Of a stretch of DNA of 64,000 nt, positions 26,270 through 34,130 are shown in pieces (the stretch's first letter is position 1; each line of letters opens with the position of its first letter). The notes under the pieces were generated by a model. It was not told the origin of the DNA. It saw only the letters and a program-made list of their open reading frames with translations, and did no database searches. Position numbers and translations under genes: made by a program. The stretch is from Swaminathania salitolerans (GTDB taxonomy: Bacteria > Pseudomonadota > Alphaproteobacteria > Acetobacterales > Acetobacteraceae), in NCBI RefSeq assembly GCF_007988945.1, contig NZ_BJVC01000004.1:124001-188000 (forward strand). The letters run 5' to 3'.

Positions 26270-28246
26270 CTATTCTGCCATGAAGATACGCCGATAAAAA
26301 TCCAGTTCGCGCGCGAAACTGTCCTGAAGCGTTTCGCGCTGACGAAAGCCGTGGCTCTCTCCGGGATAGACATGCAGCTCCGTGCGACGACCGAGATCCT
26401 GCAGACGCTTGTGCATCGACCGGGCCTGATCGAGCGGGACCACCTTGTCCTCGTCGCCATGCAGGAAGAGAACAGGCGCCGTGATGGCGTCCACATGGGT
26501 GAGCGGCGAACGGTCGAGATAAAGCGTCTCCTGCTCGGGATAGGGGCCGATCAGACGGTCGAGATAGCGGGATTCGAATTTATGGGTGTCTTCCGCGAGA
26601 GCGCGAAGATCGGTCACGCCATAGAGCGAGCAACCGGCGGCGAAGACATCGGACCGGGCAAGGGCCATGAGAACGGTCAGGCCGCCCGCGCTGCTGCCGC
26701 GAATGACGCAGCGCGCCGGATCGACGCGGCCGCTCGCCACGACATGACGGACGCCTGCAATACAATCCTCCACATCCCTGACGCCCCACTGCCCCTCAAG
26801 CGCGGTGCGATATGCGCGACCGAACCCGGTCGATCCGCGATAATTCACGTCGAGCACGGCAAAGCCGCGGCTGGTCCACCACTGCACCTTGAAGGAAAAG
26901 GCCGTGCTCGCACGACCGGTCGGCCCGCCATGGGCCATGACCACCAGAGGCGGCTTTTCTCCGGGGGCGAGCGCATGGGTGCGGCTGCAGGGCGGATAGA
27001 ACAGGGCATGAGCCTGCCCGCCATCCGATACGGGAAACGTCAGGGCCTCGGGCCGGGCACAGTCCTGCGCATCGATTCCGGGAGGAAACGCGAAGGCGCT
27101 GCGCAGCACGGTCTCCGGGTGGCCGCGAACGATGGCCGGCGGGCGATCCGGCGGCGTATCGATCCAGGCGTACTCCTCCCGCTCCGGCAGGAACACCGGA
27201 ACCTGGGCCGGAGCGCCCAGAGAGAGATCGCGCCACGCTCCCGCCTCGAACAGACGCGTCCGTGACAATCCCTCACTCACGATCTGCGCCAGGATCCGTC
27301 CCCCGGGGAGGGGACGCAGGGAGGTCTGACCGAACACCCAGTGCGGAAAGCCGCTTTCCCCGCCCGGATCGGGAAGAAACCGGGGAATCGGGGACTCCGC
27401 AGGCCGGAAGCGACAGGGTCGCCAGATACCGGTCTCGTCCGAACTGACGAGAAGGGTCTCGTTATCCTCCCAGACCGGATCGACATAGGAAACCGCGCGA
27501 TCCGCATTGCCGAGGAGCCTCCGTTTCTCCAGCTCGGGCTCACCGTCCTTCCAGACGAGAGCGGCAGCTCCGAGACGGGTCGCATCCCAGGGCATGTCCG
27601 GATGCGACCAGGCGATCCAGCAGAGATGGCCTCCGTCGGGCGAAAGCCGGGGCGCGGCATAGAAATCGTCACCCTGCACCAGAGCGCGTTCCGTCCTCTC
27701 ATCGAGCCAGACGATCGCAGCGCGCGGCTCCCCCGGCATGCTGTGATCCTCGCAGACGGCAAAGACACCGCTCTCATCCGCAGAGAAGGAAAAATCCGCG
27801 TAACGGCATCCCTCCCGGACCGCGAGCGGAACGATACGACCGTCAGGCTCTCTCAGAAGCACCGCATTGCTGCGACGCTCGCTGAACACGACACGACCGG
27901 ACGGGGAAATGCGATAGGCCCCTCCGCCATATTCGTGAACCCGCGTGCCTATGTCGTAGGCGGGGGGAAGCAGATCGAACGGCGCATCCTCCTTTTCCTG
28001 ACAGACGAGCGCAGTGCGGCCTTTTTCGAGGGGGCGCCCCTCGAGCCAGGTGAGGCGATCTCCCTGCGCCTGGAGCTCGGACAGCGAGACGCTGCGCCCT
28101 GCCACCAGATCCGCCCCGACCCATGACGGCCAGAAACCGGGCCTCTCCGGCCCTTGAGAGCGGATACCGGAAGGCGAGCTGCCGCATGGGCTGCCGGCTG
28201 CGCCTCCATACGGGCTATCGGGCAAGCTGGATGATGGATTCGTCAT
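26270..28246 (-). CDS. S9-family (prolyl oligopeptidase type) serine peptidase
   Basis: Cytoplasmic two-domain peptidase of the acylaminoacyl-peptidase (S9C) group. An N-terminal beta-propeller region of about 400 residues precedes the alpha/beta-hydrolase domain. The catalytic serine is in IRGSSAGGLTVLMAL, the aspartate in LHGDEDKVVPLDQ and the histidine in YPGESHGFRQ. The oxyanion stretch VVMAHGGPTGRA is also visible. The start at 28246 (MTNPSSSLPDSPYGGAAGSP) is preferred over the in-frame ATG at 28309, which would reach the divergent DedA gene's start region. No signal peptide. Confidence 0.93.
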   Translation of the reverse strand: MTNPSSSLPDSPYGGAAGSPCGSSPSGIRSQGPERPGFWPSWVGADLVAGRSVSLSELQAQGDRLTWLEGRPLEKGRTALVCQEKEDAPFDLLPPAYDIGTRVHEYGGGAYRISPSGRVVFSERRSNAVLLREPDGRIVPLAVREGCRYADFSFSADESGVFAVCEDHSMPGEPRAAIVWLDERTERALVQGDDFYAAPRLSPDGGHLCWIAWSHPDMPWDATRLGAAALVWKDGEPELEKRRLLGNADRAVSYVDPVWEDNETLLVSSDETGIWRPCRFRPAESPIPRFLPDPGGESGFPHWVFGQTSLRPLPGGRILAQIVSEGLSRTRLFEAGAWRDLSLGAPAQVPVFLPEREEYAWIDTPPDRPPAIVRGHPETVLRSAFAFPPGIDAQDCARPEALTFPVSDGGQAHALFYPPCSRTHALAPGEKPPLVVMAHGGPTGRASTAFSFKVQWWTSRGFAVLDVNYRGSTGFGRAYRTALEGQWGVRDVEDCIAGVRHVVASGRVDPARCVIRGSSAGGLTVLMALARSDVFAAGCSLYGVTDLRALAEDTHKFESRYLDRLIGPYPEQETLYLDRSPLTHVDAITAPVLFLHGDEDKVVPLDQARSMHKRLQDLGRRTELHVYPGESHGFRQRETLQDSFARELDFYRRIFMAE

Positions 28247-28310
28247 GCGAATCAGGATAATCCCGCAGGATCGATCTGACGAGTTTTCCTGAGCTCCGCT
28301 TTCAGGCATC

Positions 28311-29000
28311 GTGTCGGACTCCGTTCTGTTCCGCCCGCCAAGGATACGAGCCCTGCTGGATTTTCTCGAACATCTCCTGAAGGAATATGGCTACGGCATC
28401 GTCGGTGTCGTCGTCATGCTGGAGAGTATGGGGCTTCCCCTGCCTGCCGAGAGTCTCATCATCGGCGCATCGCTCTATGCGGCCACGACCCATCATATCG
28501 AGATACGCTGGGTCGTCGTCGCTGCGGTGACCGGTGCGATCATGGGCGATAATCTGGGTTATCTGATCGGCCGGTCGATCGGATTTCGCGTCCTGCAGAA
28601 ATATGGCGCCAGGATCGGTCTCTCCACCGAACGGCTTCTTCTGGGGCGCTATCTCTTCAAACGCCATGGCGGTCTCGTGGTCTTTCTGGGGCGCTTCGTC
28701 GCCGTTTTGCGCGTCTTCGTGGCTCTGCTCGCAGGGGCGAACCACATGCCGTGGAAATCCTTTCTCTGGCATAATGCCCTGGGCGGGGTGTTCTGGGCCG
28801 GTGGCTATTCCGTAGCGACCTATTTTCTGGGCAAGGAGATCTTCAGTCTCTCCGGTCCGCTTGCGATCGGTATCGGCACGATCGTGGTGATCCTGCTCGG
28901 CGTCGCTCTGTTCTTCCTCAAGAAGAACGAGAAACGTCTGACCGAAGAGGCGCTGAAAGAAGCCGAAGCCGAGGATCATGCCGGGAGTGCGCCCGGATGA
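28311..29000 (+). CDS. DedA family (SNARE-associated) membrane protein
   Basis: 229-residue polytopic protein that probably acts in undecaprenyl-phosphate or phospholipid translocation, as shown for other DedA/UptA members. It starts at GTG 28311. Visible DedA signatures are MLESMGLPLPAESLIIGASL, GAIMGDNLGYLIGRSIGFR (the GxxxGDxxGYxxGR motif) and RFVAVLRVFVALLAGANHMP. The C-terminus ends in a soluble basic tail after the last helix. Its stop overlaps the start of the SDR gene by 4 bp (ATGA at 28997). Confidence 0.93.
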   Translation: MSDSVLFRPPRIRALLDFLEHLLKEYGYGIVGVVVMLESMGLPLPAESLIIGASLYAATTHHIEIRWVVVAAVTGAIMGDNLGYLIGRSIGFRVLQKYGARIGLSTERLLLGRYLFKRHGGLVVFLGRFVAVLRVFVALLAGANHMPWKSFLWHNALGGVFWAGGYSVATYFLGKEIFSLSGPLAIGIGTIVVILLGVALFFLKKNEKRLTEEALKEAEAEDHAGSAPG

Positions 29001-29956
29001 ACGCTCAGGGCACGGATATGAACGCCCCGCTTGCGGGACAGACGGCCATCGTGACGGGTGCGACGGGCGGGCTCGGGCTCGAAACCGCGCTCGGTCTGAC
29101 GCGACAGGGCGCGCACGTCATCGTCGCCGGGCGCAATGCGGAAAAAGGCCGTCTGGCGCTCGAGCATATCCGCGCGATCCTGCCGGAGGCACGCCTGCGT
29201 TTCGAAGGGCTGGATCTGGCCTCTCTCGCTTCTGTCGCACGTTTCGTCGAGCGACTGGAGCATGCGCCCGTGCATATTCTCGTCAATAATGCGGGCGTCA
29301 TGGCGCCAGGAAGCAGATTTGTGACGAAAGACGGCTACGAACTCCAGTTCGGCACCAATCATCTGGGTCATTTTGCCCTGACCGGTCGTCTTCTGCCGCA
29401 GCTCGTCGCCGGTGAGGCCCGTATCGTGACCGTGGCGTCTCTCGCAGCATGGAAAGGACGTATTCCTTTCGCGGATCTGAATGCGAGCGATCGCTACAGA
29501 CGGTTCGAACGCTATCGCCAGAGCAAGCTCGCCAATCTTCTGTTCAGCCTCGAGCTCGATCGTCGGGCGAAAGCGGCGGGACTACCGCTTCATGCCCGGG
29601 CCGCCCATCCCGGCTGGTCCACGAGCGCCATCATCACGAACAGCGTCTCGCTCGACCGGTCCCGCTCCGCTCTGGGGCACGGCCTCGCCTGTCTTCAGGA
29701 TCGGCTCGGCAATGCGGTATTCCGCCTTCTGGGTCAGAGCATTGCAGAAGGTGCCCGACCGATCCTCCATGCCGTGCTCTCTCCGTCTGCCAGGGATGGC
29801 GGCTATTATGGCCCCGATGGCCGGGGGGAACGCCGCGGTGAACCGACAGAGGCAAAAATCCCGCCCGTGGCGATGGGGCTTCCTTTGGCCGGGAAGCTCT
29901 GGCAGGCTTCCGAACGGATGACAGGTGTCCGCTACGACTGGGAGGCCCTTCGATGA
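28997..29956 (+). CDS. Short-chain dehydrogenase/reductase (retinol-dehydrogenase-like)
   Basis: 319-residue NAD(P)-dependent oxidoreductase. The cofactor motif TGATGGLG is at about residues 20-28, with HILVNNAGVMAPG following and the catalytic serine in IVTVASLAA. The Y-x3-K catalytic pair is in ERYRQSKLANLLFSLEL. The HPGWSTSAIITNSV segment after it is typical of the retinol dehydrogenase/WW-domain oxidoreductase-like subgroup. The substrate is unknown. Coupled to DedA at the start and to a small conserved gene at the end (ATGA at 29953). Confidence 0.93.
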   Translation: MNAQGTDMNAPLAGQTAIVTGATGGLGLETALGLTRQGAHVIVAGRNAEKGRLALEHIRAILPEARLRFEGLDLASLASVARFVERLEHAPVHILVNNAGVMAPGSRFVTKDGYELQFGTNHLGHFALTGRLLPQLVAGEARIVTVASLAAWKGRIPFADLNASDRYRRFERYRQSKLANLLFSLELDRRAKAAGLPLHARAAHPGWSTSAIITNSVSLDRSRSALGHGLACLQDRLGNAVFRLLGQSIAEGARPILHAVLSPSARDGGYYGPDGRGERRGEPTEAKIPPVAMGLPLAGKLWQASERMTGVRYDWEALR

Positions 29957-30261
29957 GCATGACATTCTCTGTTTTCAAGGAAAGCCTGGAAGACGACATT
30001 CCCCCTCACGGTCTGTCTCCCGCCCTTCTCGCCCTGTGGTGGGGCGGGCGTTCAGACTGGCCGGCCGCTCATGAAATCGTCCAGAGCCACGAACGCGACA
30101 GGGAGTGCGACTGGGTGCATGGCTGGCTGCATCGGGTCGAAGGCGATCAGGAAAATGCCCGCTACTGGTACAGGCGGGCAGGCCATACGATGGCGCATGG
30201 CGCTGTCATGGAAGAATGGCAGACCATCGTCATCAGACTTCTGAGCGGCTCCGGCTACTGA
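29953..30261 (+). CDS. Conserved small Trp-rich protein of unknown function
   Basis: 102-residue cytoplasmic protein, no signal or membrane segment. It has the pattern ALWWGGRSDWPAAHEIVQSH, then CDWVHGWLHRVEGDQENARY and WYRRAG. I recognise this as a widespread uncharacterised family with two helical repeats resembling a short TPR: G-D-W-x2-A-H-x3-Q, W-V-H-x-x-L-H-R-x-E-G-D, and A-x-Y-W-Y-x-R-A. Its start overlaps the SDR stop by 4 bp, making it the third gene of the DedA-SDR operon. Function unknown. Confidence 0.78.
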   Translation: MSMTFSVFKESLEDDIPPHGLSPALLALWWGGRSDWPAAHEIVQSHERDRECDWVHGWLHRVEGDQENARYWYRRAGHTMAHGAVMEEWQTIVIRLLSGSGY

Positions 30262-30268
30262 CCGGTCC

Positions 30269-30721
30269 TCAGTCGCCGAAGGGTCTGACGACGATCATGA
30301 TCACGATCGCGACGAGGAGAAGGGTCGGTATCTCATTGGCAATGCGAAAGAAGCGTTCGTCGTGACGACGGGCGCCCCTGGCGAAATCCCGACGCCATGA
30401 CGCGCATGCGCCGTGGAATCCGCAGAGCAGCGCCACCGATGACAGCTTGATCCACCACCATGGTGCCGACCAGGCGATCACGCCCGGAAGAGAGGCGAGC
30501 GTTCCACCCGAGAGAAGGGTCACGATCATGGCCGGGGTCATGATGGCGCGCAGGAGACGCCGCTCCATGATCTGGAATCGCGCATCCTCGGTCGAGCCGG
30601 GCACGACCTGCGTGTGATACACGAACAACCTGGGCAGATAGAAATTGCCGGCCATCCATGACGTGAAGGCCAGGATATGGACGACCTTGAGCCATCCCAG
30701 CCATGGAAGAAGAATGCTCAT
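30269..30721 (-). CDS. hemJ: Protoporphyrinogen IX oxidase HemJ
   Basis: Four-helix membrane protein oxidising protoporphyrinogen IX to protoporphyrin IX in haem synthesis. The N-terminal KVVHILAFTSWMAGNFYLPR stretch with its conserved histidine, the paired LFVYHTQV region, the WWWIKLSSVALLCGFHG helix and the RFFRIANEIPTLLLVAIVIM end are typical of HemJ (UPF0093). 150 residues is normal. Its start overlaps the HAD gene stop (ATGA at 30718), so it is last in the hemE-HAD-hemJ run. Convergent with the small Trp-rich gene. Confidence 0.93.
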   Translation of the reverse strand: MSILLPWLGWLKVVHILAFTSWMAGNFYLPRLFVYHTQVVPGSTEDARFQIMERRLLRAIMTPAMIVTLLSGGTLASLPGVIAWSAPWWWIKLSSVALLCGFHGACASWRRDFARGARRHDERFFRIANEIPTLLLVAIVIMIVVRPFGD

Positions 30722-31425
30722 CGCGTCTGACTCTCCCGGATGCCTGCAAGAAGAGGACCGAGCGCATCGAGATGCCGGATGCGCCGGAGCCCGGGCCAGG
30801 ATACCGGGGGCATCGTGTCGCTGTCACGCAGGAGGATACACGCCATTCCGGCATCGTGCGCCGCTCTGACCCCCGTATCCGAATCCTCGATCACGACGCA
30901 GCGCTCCGGCGATACGCCTTCCTCCCCTGCCGCGTGAAGGAACACGAACGGATCCGGCTTTGGCCGCATCATGTCCCGCGCAGAATGGATGCGGGAGCGA
31001 TCGAGAAATGACATCAGCCCGGTGCGCGCGAACTTCGCTTCCATTTCGGGCCAGGAGGAATTCGATCCGACCCGGATTCCGAGCCCGAGGGCGGCGACAC
31101 CGGCCAGAGCATCCCTGGCGCCCGGAATGGCGACCGCTTCACGCGCCATGAGGCTGACGAACCGGTCCTGCATGTCCTGAACGAAGCTGTCACCGAGCGC
31201 GCGGCCGCTCTCGGCCTCGAGCTCTGCCTTGACCGCACCGAGAGCCATGCCTGCGAAACGTGCTTCCGCCGCATCGTCGCTCAGGGCGATTCCCCGTTCG
31301 CGCGCGAATGACGCGATGAGACGGCAGGTCGGCCCCTCGCTGTCGATCAGCACACCGTCGCAATCGAAAATGACGAGCGCGAGCCGTCCCCGGGGAGAAA
31401 GAGCGTGAGATGCCGTGTCGTTCAT
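30718..31425 (-). CDS. HAD-superfamily hydrolase (phosphatase/beta-phosphoglucomutase-like)
   Basis: About 235 residues. Motif I is VIFDCDGVLIDSEG (the nucleophile aspartate in DxD), motif II is in RVGSNSS, motif III is MRPKPDPFVFLHAAGEEG and motif IV is VVIEDSDTGVRAAHDAGM. This is the pattern of small sugar phosphatases of subfamily I. The start at 31425 (MNDTASHALSPRGRLALVIF) is used; a frame open to 31476 would overlap hemE. It begins 10 bp after the hemE stop, between hemE and hemJ. Its substrate is unknown. Confidence 0.9.
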   Translation of the reverse strand: MNDTASHALSPRGRLALVIFDCDGVLIDSEGPTCRLIASFARERGIALSDDAAEARFAGMALGAVKAELEAESGRALGDSFVQDMQDRFVSLMAREAVAIPGARDALAGVAALGLGIRVGSNSSWPEMEAKFARTGLMSFLDRSRIHSARDMMRPKPDPFVFLHAAGEEGVSPERCVVIEDSDTGVRAAHDAGMACILLRDSDTMPPVSWPGLRRIRHLDALGPLLAGIRESQTR

Positions 31426-31435
31426 CCGGGCTCTC

Positions 31436-32491
31436 TCATCCGGGATCGCGCACGGCATCGACGAGCTGACCCACATGATCCGGCGACGTATCCGGCATCA
31501 CGCCATGACCGAGATTGAACACATGGGGTCTGCCCCGGAGCGGGTTCCTGATCCGGCGTACCTCGTCCGTGAGCGCCTGTCCGCCCGCACGCAGGATGAC
31601 CGGGTCGAGATTGCCCTGCAGGGCAAGCGTATCGGGAACGCGTTTCGCCAGCGCCGCCATATCGACGCTCGTATCGCAGGCCAGGGCATCGACGCCCGTT
31701 GCTTCGGCATATTCGATGGCCATGAGACCGGCGAGACGCGGAAAGCCGATGATGCGCGTACCGGGCCGGGCTGCACGGATCCCGGCGACGATCTCCCGGG
31801 TCGGTGCGATGACATGCCGACGGAACTGCGACGGTGGGAGAATGCCGGACCAGCTGTCGAACAGCATGACGGCATCGGCTCCGGCATCGATCTGTCCGAT
31901 GAGCATGTCGGTCGTGGTCCGGACCAGAAGGGCTATGAGATCGTCGAACAGGGCAGGATCCTGCAGTGCCATCGTCCGGGTCACGGCGAATTCGCGCGAA
32001 CTCCCCCCCTCGACCATGTAGCAGGCCACCGTGAACGGGCTTCCCGCAAAACCGAGAAGGGTGGTGCTCGCCGGCAGGTCTGTGCTCAGCCGACGCAGGG
32101 TCTCCTGGATGGGTGCCACCACCGAGGCCACCCTGTCCGGCGAAAGGGCCGCGAGCGCCTGACGGTTGCGGATCGGCTCCATGACCGGCCCGCGTCCCTC
32201 GATGAAGCGCAGATCCTGCCCCATGGCCCAGGGCAGGACCAGAATGTCGGAGAAGAGGATTGCCGCGTCCATGCCATAGCGGCGGATCGGCTGCATGGTC
32301 AGTTCGGTTGCGATGTCCGGTGTGGTACACCGCGTCAGGAAATCGGCCCTGGCCCGTTCCGCCCGGAATTCGGGAAGATAGCGCCCGGCCTGACGCATGA
32401 GCCAGACTGGCGGAGGCCAGACGGCCTCACCTGCCAGAACGCGCATCAGGGGTTTGGCCTGGGCCATACGGGGAGAAATTTCGCTATCCAT
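31436..32491 (-). CDS. hemE: Uroporphyrinogen decarboxylase
   Basis: Decarboxylates uroporphyrinogen III to coproporphyrinogen III. The 351-residue protein starts MDSEISPRMAQAKPLMRVLA at 32491; the open frame continues upstream to 32749 but that stretch is the putative origin region. Signatures are PVWLMRQAGRYLPEFRA, AAILFSDILVLPWAMG, LLGFAGSPFTVACYMVEGG and HVFNLGHGVMPDTSPDHV. It heads the run hemE-HAD-hemJ. Its promoter must lie in the 317-bp gap upstream, which is also the candidate oriC. Confidence 0.96.
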   Translation of the reverse strand: MDSEISPRMAQAKPLMRVLAGEAVWPPPVWLMRQAGRYLPEFRAERARADFLTRCTTPDIATELTMQPIRRYGMDAAILFSDILVLPWAMGQDLRFIEGRGPVMEPIRNRQALAALSPDRVASVVAPIQETLRRLSTDLPASTTLLGFAGSPFTVACYMVEGGSSREFAVTRTMALQDPALFDDLIALLVRTTTDMLIGQIDAGADAVMLFDSWSGILPPSQFRRHVIAPTREIVAGIRAARPGTRIIGFPRLAGLMAIEYAEATGVDALACDTSVDMAALAKRVPDTLALQGNLDPVILRAGGQALTDEVRRIRNPLRGRPHVFNLGHGVMPDTSPDHVGQLVDAVRDPG

Positions 32492-32808
32492 ACCGACCAA
32501 TAACCATGAAAGAAAAAAGAAAGATATCCTGTCGGATAGGTTGATCCCTGTGGATGACGGGGTACCCATCTTTCCGAAAACGTACCCCGACTTACCAACA
32601 CTGTGTACAAAGGATAAAGCCTTGCGTTTGAGGCACTTGCGTGAGTTATCCCGAAATACCCACAGAAGGCCTGTGTACAACCCACTGTTTTCCCGGGCGA
32701 AAGTACAATCCACGGTACTCGGTACCCCCGTCCCGATCCGGTCGTACAATCCCCATGTACCCCAGTACTGACGGTACTCTTCCCCCTTGTCCGAAAAGGA
32801 ACCCGATC
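32492..32808. other. Candidate chromosomal replication origin (oriC), hemE-maf gap
   Basis: Gene-free 317 bp. I see a purine/AT-rich stretch (32503-32530) and four DnaA-box-like sites against TTATCCACA. These are TCATCCACA on the minus strand (32549-32557, 8/9), TTATCCCGA (32646-32654, 7/9), ATACCCACA (32656-32664, 7/9) and a weaker minus-strand TTATCCTTT (32609-32617, 6/9). There are also 11 GTAC tetramers from 32562 to 32777. A hemE-linked origin is known in Caulobacter and other alphaproteobacteria. Function here is inference; the hemE and maf promoters must also lie in this gap. Confidence 0.55.
32562..32777. repeat. Cluster of GTAC-centred short repeats
   Basis: GTAC starts at 32562, 32582, 32605, 32675, 32703, 32715, 32722, 32744, 32757, 32765 and 32774. 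Extended copies recur: GTGTACAA at 32603 and 32673, GTACAATCC at 32703 and 32744, and ACGGTACTC at 32712 and 32771. One site would be expected in this length by chance. Spacing is irregular (7 to 70 bp). Confidence 0.9.
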
Positions 32809-33441
32809 ATGGAGTCGCATCAGACAGATCCTGCTCATGCGCGGCTTGTACTCGCCAGTGGATCCGCCGCGCGCCGGTCGCTTCTCGAGGATGCCGGGCT
32901 GACGATCGCAAGCTGCCCGGTGGATATCGACGAGGCCTCTTTTCGCGAGATGGCCCGTCGGAAAGGGACGGAGGAAGAGGCACTCGCTCTGGCGCTCGCT
33001 CATGCCAAAGCCCTAGGGTTTTTCAGGAATCACGCATTTACGAGCGCCGATTTCGTGATTGCGGCCGACCAGATCCTGTCCTGTGACGGTACCGGTTTCG
33101 ACAAGCCCGGATCACGGGCAGAAGCGCGGGACCAGCTCGCCCGTCTGAGGGGGCGTACGCATCGTCTTCACACGGCGCTCGTGCTGTACAGGGACGGAAA
33201 ATGCCTCTGGGAGCATGTCGAGACACCCTGTCTGACCATGCGCCGGTTTTCCGACGCCTTTCTGGACGCCTATCTCGCGCGGGAAGGAGACAGCGTGCTC
33301 TCCTGCGTCGGTGCCTATCGTCTCGAAGGAATGGGCGTACAGCTTTTCGAGCGCATTGCCGGGGCGCATGATGCGGTTCTCGGTCTTCCGCGACTGCCGC
33401 TGCTCTCTGTCCTGCGCGAATATGGCGTGGTGGAAAAATAG
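32809..33441 (+). CDS. maf: Maf-family nucleoside triphosphate pyrophosphatase
   Basis: 210-residue house-cleaning pyrophosphatase acting on non-canonical nucleotides; also linked to septum inhibition. It starts at ATG 32809 (MESHQTDPAHARLVLASGSA). Visible are the LASGSAARRSLLEDAGL substrate motif, the FVIAADQILSCDG catalytic loop, QLARLRGRTHRLHTAL and the SCVGAYRLEGMGVQLFERIA end. Preceded by AAAAGGAAC as ribosome-binding site. In other alphaproteobacteria maf near oriC is often followed by aroE-coaE-dnaQ; here a tRNA and an efflux operon follow instead. Confidence 0.94.
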   Translation: MESHQTDPAHARLVLASGSAARRSLLEDAGLTIASCPVDIDEASFREMARRKGTEEEALALALAHAKALGFFRNHAFTSADFVIAADQILSCDGTGFDKPGSRAEARDQLARLRGRTHRLHTALVLYRDGKCLWEHVETPCLTMRRFSDAFLDAYLAREGDSVLSCVGAYRLEGMGVQLFERIAGAHDAVLGLPRLPLLSVLREYGVVEK

Positions 33442-33523
33442 TGTTTTTTTGGGCTTGTCAGGCTGTTGGCCCCTCGCTATACCCGCGCCACCGGCCTGAC
33501 CCAAGAGGCCGGTCTGATCTGGC

Positions 33524-33599
33524 GGGGCCATAGCTCAGTTGGGAGAGCGCCTGAATGGCATTCAGGAGGTCGTCGGTTCGATTCCGATTGGCTCCACCA
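33524..33599 (+). tRNA. tRNA-Ala (anticodon GGC)
   Basis: 76-nt cloverleaf on the plus strand. The acceptor GGGGCCA pairs with TGGCTCC (one G-U), the D-arm AGCTCAGTTGGGAGAGC, anticodon stem CCTGA/TCAGG with anticodon GGC, T-arm GGTTCGATTCC, encoded CCA at 33597-33599. It reads GCC and GCT alanine codons and is very close in sequence to the tRNA-Ala(CGC) at 2239-2314, differing mainly in the anticodon arm. Confidence 0.96.
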
Positions 33600-33726
33600 A
33601 ATCCTCCGGCTTTCATCACAGGAAAACGGCGATACGCAAAGTATCGATTTTTTCTGTCTGTATAGTTGATATATAAACCACTCTTGTTCATAGTCCGGAA
33701 CCGTTTCCCAGATCCGGCGCAAGGTC

Positions 33727-34020
33727 ATGCACACGTTGAGAAGACTTTCCTCCTCTTTTCCCTCGCGAGAGGCGATCGCGCTTCTGACGATGGCGCCCGT
33801 TCTGGGCGGCTGCTCGCGCGCGCCGCTTCAGGATATCCTGGGCTCCTTCTTTCCGTCCTGGATGCTCTGCGCCTTTATCGGAACGATCGCGGCCGCCCTT
33901 CTGCGCGCGCTGCTCGGTGCGGCCGATATCCAGCAATCGGTTCCGCTTCCGATGCTGACCTATATCGCCTTCGCGACAGGTGTGACCTTTATCGTCTGGC
34001 TTTTCGTTTTCGGTCACTAG
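33727..34020 (+). CDS. ytcA: YtcA-like small lipoprotein of the MdtNOP operon
   Basis: 97-residue membrane protein. A signal-like N-terminus ends in a lipobox-like APVLGGC (cysteine at about residue 29). It is followed by two hydrophobic helices, PSWMLCAFIGTIAAALLRAL and MLTYIAFATGVTFIVWLFVF. Size, lipobox and helix layout match YtcA, which in E. coli lies beside mdtNOP. The next genes here are the MdtN, MdtO and MdtP homologues, 110 bp downstream. Function is unknown beyond this association. Confidence 0.72.
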   Translation: MHTLRRLSSSFPSREAIALLTMAPVLGGCSRAPLQDILGSFFPSWMLCAFIGTIAAALLRALLGAADIQQSVPLPMLTYIAFATGVTFIVWLFVFGH

Positions 34021-34130
34021 CCGGGCGAATGACGTTCTGCCGAAACCCCATTCAATGAGCCTCCCGGTTTCGGCCGGAGGCAGCCGGTCCGGCGCTTTGC
34101 GGTCCGGCAACGCTCAGGGAACAACCGGGC

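Noticed and set aside
33442-33523. Terminator after maf
   Set aside because: A T-run is present (GTTTTTTTGGG near 33442), but no stem of useful length precedes it.
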